Source: Brasilonema angustatum HA4187-MV1 (GTDB taxonomy: Bacteria > Cyanobacteriota > Cyanobacteriia > Cyanobacteriales > Nostocaceae). Taken from it: a stretch of DNA of 34,645 nt. Positions 31,299 through 34,645 of this stretch are shown one piece after another; within the stretch, counting starts at the first letter, position 1, and every line of letters begins with the position of its first letter. The notes beneath the pieces were generated by a model that worked only from the letters and a program-made list of their open reading frames with translations, did no database searches and was not told the DNA's origin. The stretch spans positions 1 through 34,645 of the forward strand of contig JAHHGV010000067.1 in NCBI GenBank assembly GCA_019359695.1, in the 5' to 3' direction. A program made the translations under genes and the position numbers.

Positions 31299-32270
31299 TC
31301 AGGCCAAACAAGCGAGAAAATCTTGTTTTAGTTGGGCTTCGTCTAAGTTACGACCGATGAAAACCAGTTCATTTTTGCGGGTTTCACCTTTTTTCCAAGG
31401 ACGATCCGCTTTTCCGTCAAATAACATATGTACCCCTTGGAATACAAAGCGGTTATCTTCCCCAGCAATATTCAAAATACCTTTCATACGGAAGATATCT
31501 GGTCCTTGGGTACGCAGTAACTCTCCCATCCAATCATATAACTTGTCGCCATTGAGTGTGCCTTCTGCTACCAAAGCTACAGAGAAAACAGTTTCGTCAT
31601 GTTGATGCGCGTCTTCACCCAGAAATTCTGGATCAATTTCTAAGGCGCGGTTGAGGTCAAAAGCTTTCACACCCAACAAAGCATCCATTGATACCTCAGA
31701 TTCACGGGTACGGTAGATTTTAGCCATAGCATTCATCCCCCGAATCCGTTTTTCTAGCTCATCAAGCTGTTCTGGTGGCACTAAATCGGTTTTATTTAGT
31801 AAAATCACATCGGCAAAGGCAATCTGTTCTTGTGCTTCATCGGCATCCCAGTGCTGCCATATATGTTTAGCATCCACCACCGTCACCACAGCATCTAACT
31901 CTAGTTGATCGCGCATATCTTCATCCATAAAAAAGGTCTGAATCACTGGCGCGGGGTCAGCTAAACCTGTGGTTTCTATGACTAAGTGGTCAAATTTATG
32001 ACGACGCTTCATCAAATTACCGATGATGCGAATCAAATCGCCACGCACCGTACAACAGATACAGCCGTTGTTCATTTCAAAGATTTCTTCATCCGTATCA
32101 ATAACCAATTGATTATCAATACCCACTTCTCCAAATTCGTTGACAATTACAGCAACTTTCTTGCCATGTTCGTGGGTTAGGATGCGATTTAACAGTGTTG
32201 TTTTGCCCGCTCCCAAGTAGCCAGTCAGAACAGTAACGGGGACTGAATCTGTTATTACCTCAGCAACCAT
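31299..32270 (-). CDS. CobW/COG0523-family GTPase, probable zinc metallochaperone
   Basis: A 323-aa G3E GTPase. The P-loop is GYLGAGKTTLLNR, then VNEFGEVGIDNQL, the metal-binding CxCC motif NNGCICCTVRGDL, ETTGLADPAPV and NKTDLVPPEQ; a CobW C-terminal domain follows (about 230-323). A short His-containing linker (EDAHQHDE) may help bind metal. The family transfers Zn to client enzymes under zinc starvation. A perfect Zur-type palindrome lies 23 bases upstream of the start (32293-32305), which supports a zinc role over cobalamin synthesis. It heads the minus-strand metal block. Confidence 0.92.
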   Translation of the reverse strand: MVAEVITDSVPVTVLTGYLGAGKTTLLNRILTHEHGKKVAVIVNEFGEVGIDNQLVIDTDEEIFEMNNGCICCTVRGDLIRIIGNLMKRRHKFDHLVIETTGLADPAPVIQTFFMDEDMRDQLELDAVVTVVDAKHIWQHWDADEAQEQIAFADVILLNKTDLVPPEQLDELEKRIRGMNAMAKIYRTRESEVSMDALLGVKAFDLNRALEIDPEFLGEDAHQHDETVFSVALVAEGTLNGDKLYDWMGELLRTQGPDIFRMKGILNIAGEDNRFVFQGVHMLFDGKADRPWKKGETRKNELVFIGRNLDEAQLKQDFLACLA

Positions 32271-32292
32271 GCCCTAGCCTCTTTCCTATATA

Positions 32293-32305
32293 GATAATCA
32301 TTATC
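32293..32305. promoter_or_regulatory. Zur box upstream of the COG0523 GTPase
   Basis: GATAATCATTATC is a perfect inverted repeat around a central C, the core of the cyanobacterial Zur (FurB) consensus. It lies 23 bases before the GTPase start, where a repressor would block transcription. Confidence 0.75.
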
Positions 32306-32921
32306 GCCTATCTTAATCGCTTTATATTTTAATGACGACTTGTTGCTGAATTTGATTCTGGAAAAATAACAAGACAACTGTGGTAATTTTTTTTACACAA
32401 AAATAAATGTTAAGACTTTAGCGCAAAAGAGTAGCTTGAGCACTTCTTTATAAATTCTTGGCGTTGCGTCTGTGCATAAAACACCTTCGTTTGCCCCTAC
32501 TAAAAGGTCAATCTAGATAATACTTTTAATCTCCATAATCCGATGTGGTTGTGGGGATTTGTTTTGCTTACTCCCTTCACGGTGTAAGATTACCGATGTA
32601 ATTTCTTCTCCCCTGCACCCAAGCGCTCCCTTGCTCCCCTGCACACCTTACGGTAATTTTCGGGCACCGAAAGGAGTAGACGATCGCCTGAGTGATCACG
32701 AAGTCCAAAATTTATTTAGCCCATGTAGTGTGACCCCCAACAATCCCAATACTGAAAAATATGAGGCGCTGCTGCTGAACAACAACATTCACAGCCAAAG
32801 TGAAACCTCCTGGTGATATGCTGGAGACTTTTGCCTGAAGGAATGGATCTTGTTTTGCGTAAAACTGGCTTATTCGTGTGATTCTATCTGTTGTAGACAC
32901 AAAAAGCTTGGGGAGTGCAGC
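32306..32921. other. Intergenic region upstream of the CHAT-STAND gene
   Basis: No convincing gene is seen. An 85-codon open frame (32559-32816) shows no family pattern, no start site and a composition typical of repeats (CCCCTGCACCC, CTCCCTTGCTCCCCTGC). A ribosome site GGGGAG at 32910-32915 serves the gene at 32922. Confidence 0.5.
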
Positions 32922-34586
32922 GTGGGAAAGCAACAAAATAATGGTAAAACCACGAATGGCAACACTAGTGTCAAAACAATTTTGATTTTAGCAGCCAATC
33001 CCACAAATACCGCAAGACTACAACTAGATAAGGAAGTGCGGGAAATAGAAGAAGGATTACAACGTGCTTCAAATGGGGGGCAGTTCAGGTTAGTAAAAAA
33101 AGGGGCAGTGCGATCGCGTGACTTCTACCGAGCAATTTTAGAACACCGACCACAAATAGTTCACTTCTGTGGGCACGGTACAGGAGTTGATGGTATTGTT
33201 TTAGAGGATGATACGGGGCAACCAACACAGATCGATAAGGATGCACTTTCAAAACTGTTTAAGTTGTTTGCAGTTAAGGGGGTTGAGTGCGTAGTATTGA
33301 ATGCCTGCTATTCAGAAGTACAAGCAGAAGGTATTAGCCAATACATTAAGTATGTCATTGGCATGAATCAGACCATTGGGGATAAAGCTGCGATCGCTTT
33401 TGCTGTGGCATTCTATGATGCTCTAGGTGCTTCTGAAACAGTAGAGTTTGCTTTTGATTTGGGTTGTTCACAACTGGTAGGATTAAAAGAAAACCAAACG
33501 CCAGTTCTCAAGACAAGATTAATTCACCCTGCTGATATTCAGTTTGAAGCTGGTGATATTCCTCCTAATCCATATTTGGGGTTGTCGGCTTTTGGTGAGA
33601 AAGATGCAGCGTTCTTTTTTGGGCGAGAGGAGTTTGCTAATGAATTGTTTGAGATAGCTCACCACCAACAATTGGTTGCAGTTATTGGTGCGAGTGGCTC
33701 TGGTAAATCTTCTGTCGTGTTTGCCGGATTAATTCCTAAGTTGAGAGAAGAAGGTATTTGGTTAATTGACTCATTGCGTCCCAAAAGCCAACCATTTGAT
33801 GAACTAGCCTTAACTTTAGTGCGTCAATTAGAACCAGATATTAATAAAGTCGAAACAGCAATTCAGGTTGGTAGATTAGCACAAAGTCTAAAAAAAGGCG
33901 AAGTTAAGCTACATCTGTTAGCGTCTCAAATTTTAGAAAATAAACCGTCGAAACACTTTTTGCTGGTTGTAGACCAGTTTGAAGAACTTTACACTCAATG
34001 TCTTGACAAGGAAGAACAACAGCGCTTCATTGATACTTTATTGGCAGCAGTTCAACACAAAAGTATCACGTTGGTTTTTACGTTGCGTGCTGATTTCTAC
34101 GAGCATGTTCTCTCTTACCGTCCATTCAGCAATGCATTACAGCAAATTGCATTTAAACCACTGGGGTTAATGGAGCGAGAGCAATTAAAGCTAGCCATTG
34201 AAAAACCCGCTCAAAAGTTAAATGTACGACTGCAAACGCATTTAGCCGAAAGAATACTAGATGATGTCGGGGATGAACCGGGTAATTTGCCTCTACTAGA
34301 ATTTGCTTTAACACAATTGTGGGATAACCAGAAAGATGGTGAACTGACTCACAGAGCCTATGATGAGGTTGGTGGTGTCAAGCAAGCACTAGTGAAACAT
34401 GCTGAACAAGTTTATTCTAGACTAAGCCACTCCCAACAGCAGCAGGCACAACGAGTATTTCTGGCATTAGTAAGGTTGGGTGAAGGAACAGAAGATACGA
34501 GGCGCGTTGCTACTCAGAATGGTAGAGTCGAAGGGGACTATTATGTCCCGCTCCTCTCTATTAGATCCGGACGTGCTCATTTCTGA
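32922..34586 (+). pseudogene. CHAT protease / STAND ATPase, disrupted by a group II intron
   Basis: The GTG at 32922 is preferred because GGGGAG lies six bases before it; a TTG at 32850 also opens the frame. Residues about 17-200 form a CHAT caspase-like domain with the dyad H85 (HFCGHG) and C129 (LNACYSE). Residues about 215-530 form an nSTAND-type ATPase: NPYLGLSAFGEKD, Walker A GASGSGKSS (256-264), Walker B FLLVVDQFEELY (346-357), TLRADFYEHV and GNLPLLEFALTQLW. Such proteins usually continue into WD40 or TPR sensor repeats and are thought to act in signalling or immunity-like cell death. Here normal coding ends near 34521; the last 21 codons are read from an antisense intron, so the sensor is cut off. 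Confidence 0.85.
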
Positions 34587-34645
34587 GCATCCGGCTCCCG
34601 ATGTTCTAGGGTTTCCCCTTGCTCATGTGGATATAATCGTGACAG
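34522..34645 (-). mobile_element. Group II intron, 3' end (domains V and VI), antisense insertion
   Basis: Read on the minus strand, 34564-34597 is a 34-nt domain V: GAGCCGGATGCTCA, a GAAA tetraloop, then TGAGCACGTCCGGATC. It has the AGC triad, the CG/AC bulge and paired GCTCA/TGAGC stem. It is followed by a domain VI-like stem (34523-34560, GGGAC and GTCCC around ATAATA) ending in CTCTAC, fitting an intron 3' end at about 34522. The rest of the intron, including any reverse transcriptase, lies beyond the window. It is opposite to the host gene and cannot be spliced from that transcript. Confidence 0.8.

Noticed and set aside
32559-32816. 85-codon plus-strand frame upstream of the CHAT gene
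   Set aside because: No start site, low-complexity Pro/Leu start and no family resemblance.
1-34645. CRISPR arrays, tRNA or rRNA genes
   Set aside because: No spaced repeat array of CRISPR form, no tRNA-like cloverleaf and no rRNA sequence was recognised by eye; the tandem repeats seen are contiguous heptamers without spacers.

Overview
The window reads as chromosome of a filamentous, probably heterocyst-forming, nitrogen-fixing cyanobacterium (Nostocales). The evidence is an uptake hydrogenase hupSL pair whose small subunit lacks a Tat signal peptide, facing a full hyp maturation operon with accessory genes known from Nostoc/Anabaena. Many GCGATCGC (HIP1) octamers, seven-base tandem repeats (STRR) and several multicopy palindromic or MITE-like repeats also fit. 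No species is claimed.

Layout. 1-650: 3' end of an IS630-type transposase, a 193-bp terminal-inverted-repeat element and a hypothetical gene. 978-3430: two translationally coupled membrane transporters (MFS and SLC13/ArsB-like). 3578-4531: cysK on the minus strand. 5334-7621: an island of five small cyanobacterial proteins of unknown function with strong hairpin terminators. 7888-10866: a short peptide with a double-glycine leader (RiPP/bacteriocin-type), a frameshifted REP-associated tyrosine transposase (RAYT) and an AsnB-type amidotransferase.

11045-22731 (minus strand) is an extended hydrogenase maturation operon. In transcription order it holds a TPR protein, two small membrane proteins, an NHL beta-propeller, hypF, hypC, hypD, a 50-aa 4-oxalocrotonate-tautomerase-like protein, an FAD monooxygenase, hypE, hypA and hypB. 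HypF/E make the CN ligands, HypC/D assemble Fe(CN)2CO, HypA/B insert nickel, and the client is HupL. A 0.9-kb AT-rich region separates this operon from divergent hupS-hupL (23632-26278) and carries an NtcA-like site with a matching -10. HupL is intact and keeps its cleavable C-terminal peptide.

26279-28131 holds a 46-bp perfect palindrome, a possible small membrane ORF broken by an amber codon, a PEP-CTERM exported protein, a MITE-like element and an HNH fragment. 28132-32305 looks like a zinc/metal homeostasis block on the minus strand: COG0523 (CobW) GTPase, WD40 protein, SCO5389-family protein and a ZnuA/MntC-like lipoprotein. Zur-type palindromes lie upstream of the GTPase and of the SCO5389-family gene. 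32922-34645: a CHAT-protease/STAND-ATPase gene interrupted by an antisense group II intron, of which only the 3' end (domains V and VI) lies in the window.

The most interesting items are the leader-peptide/AsnB pair, the redox and tautomerase genes embedded in the hyp operon, the heptamer repeat inside hypF, the metal-binding protein with two expected His ligands replaced by Tyr, and the intron-disrupted CHAT-STAND gene.
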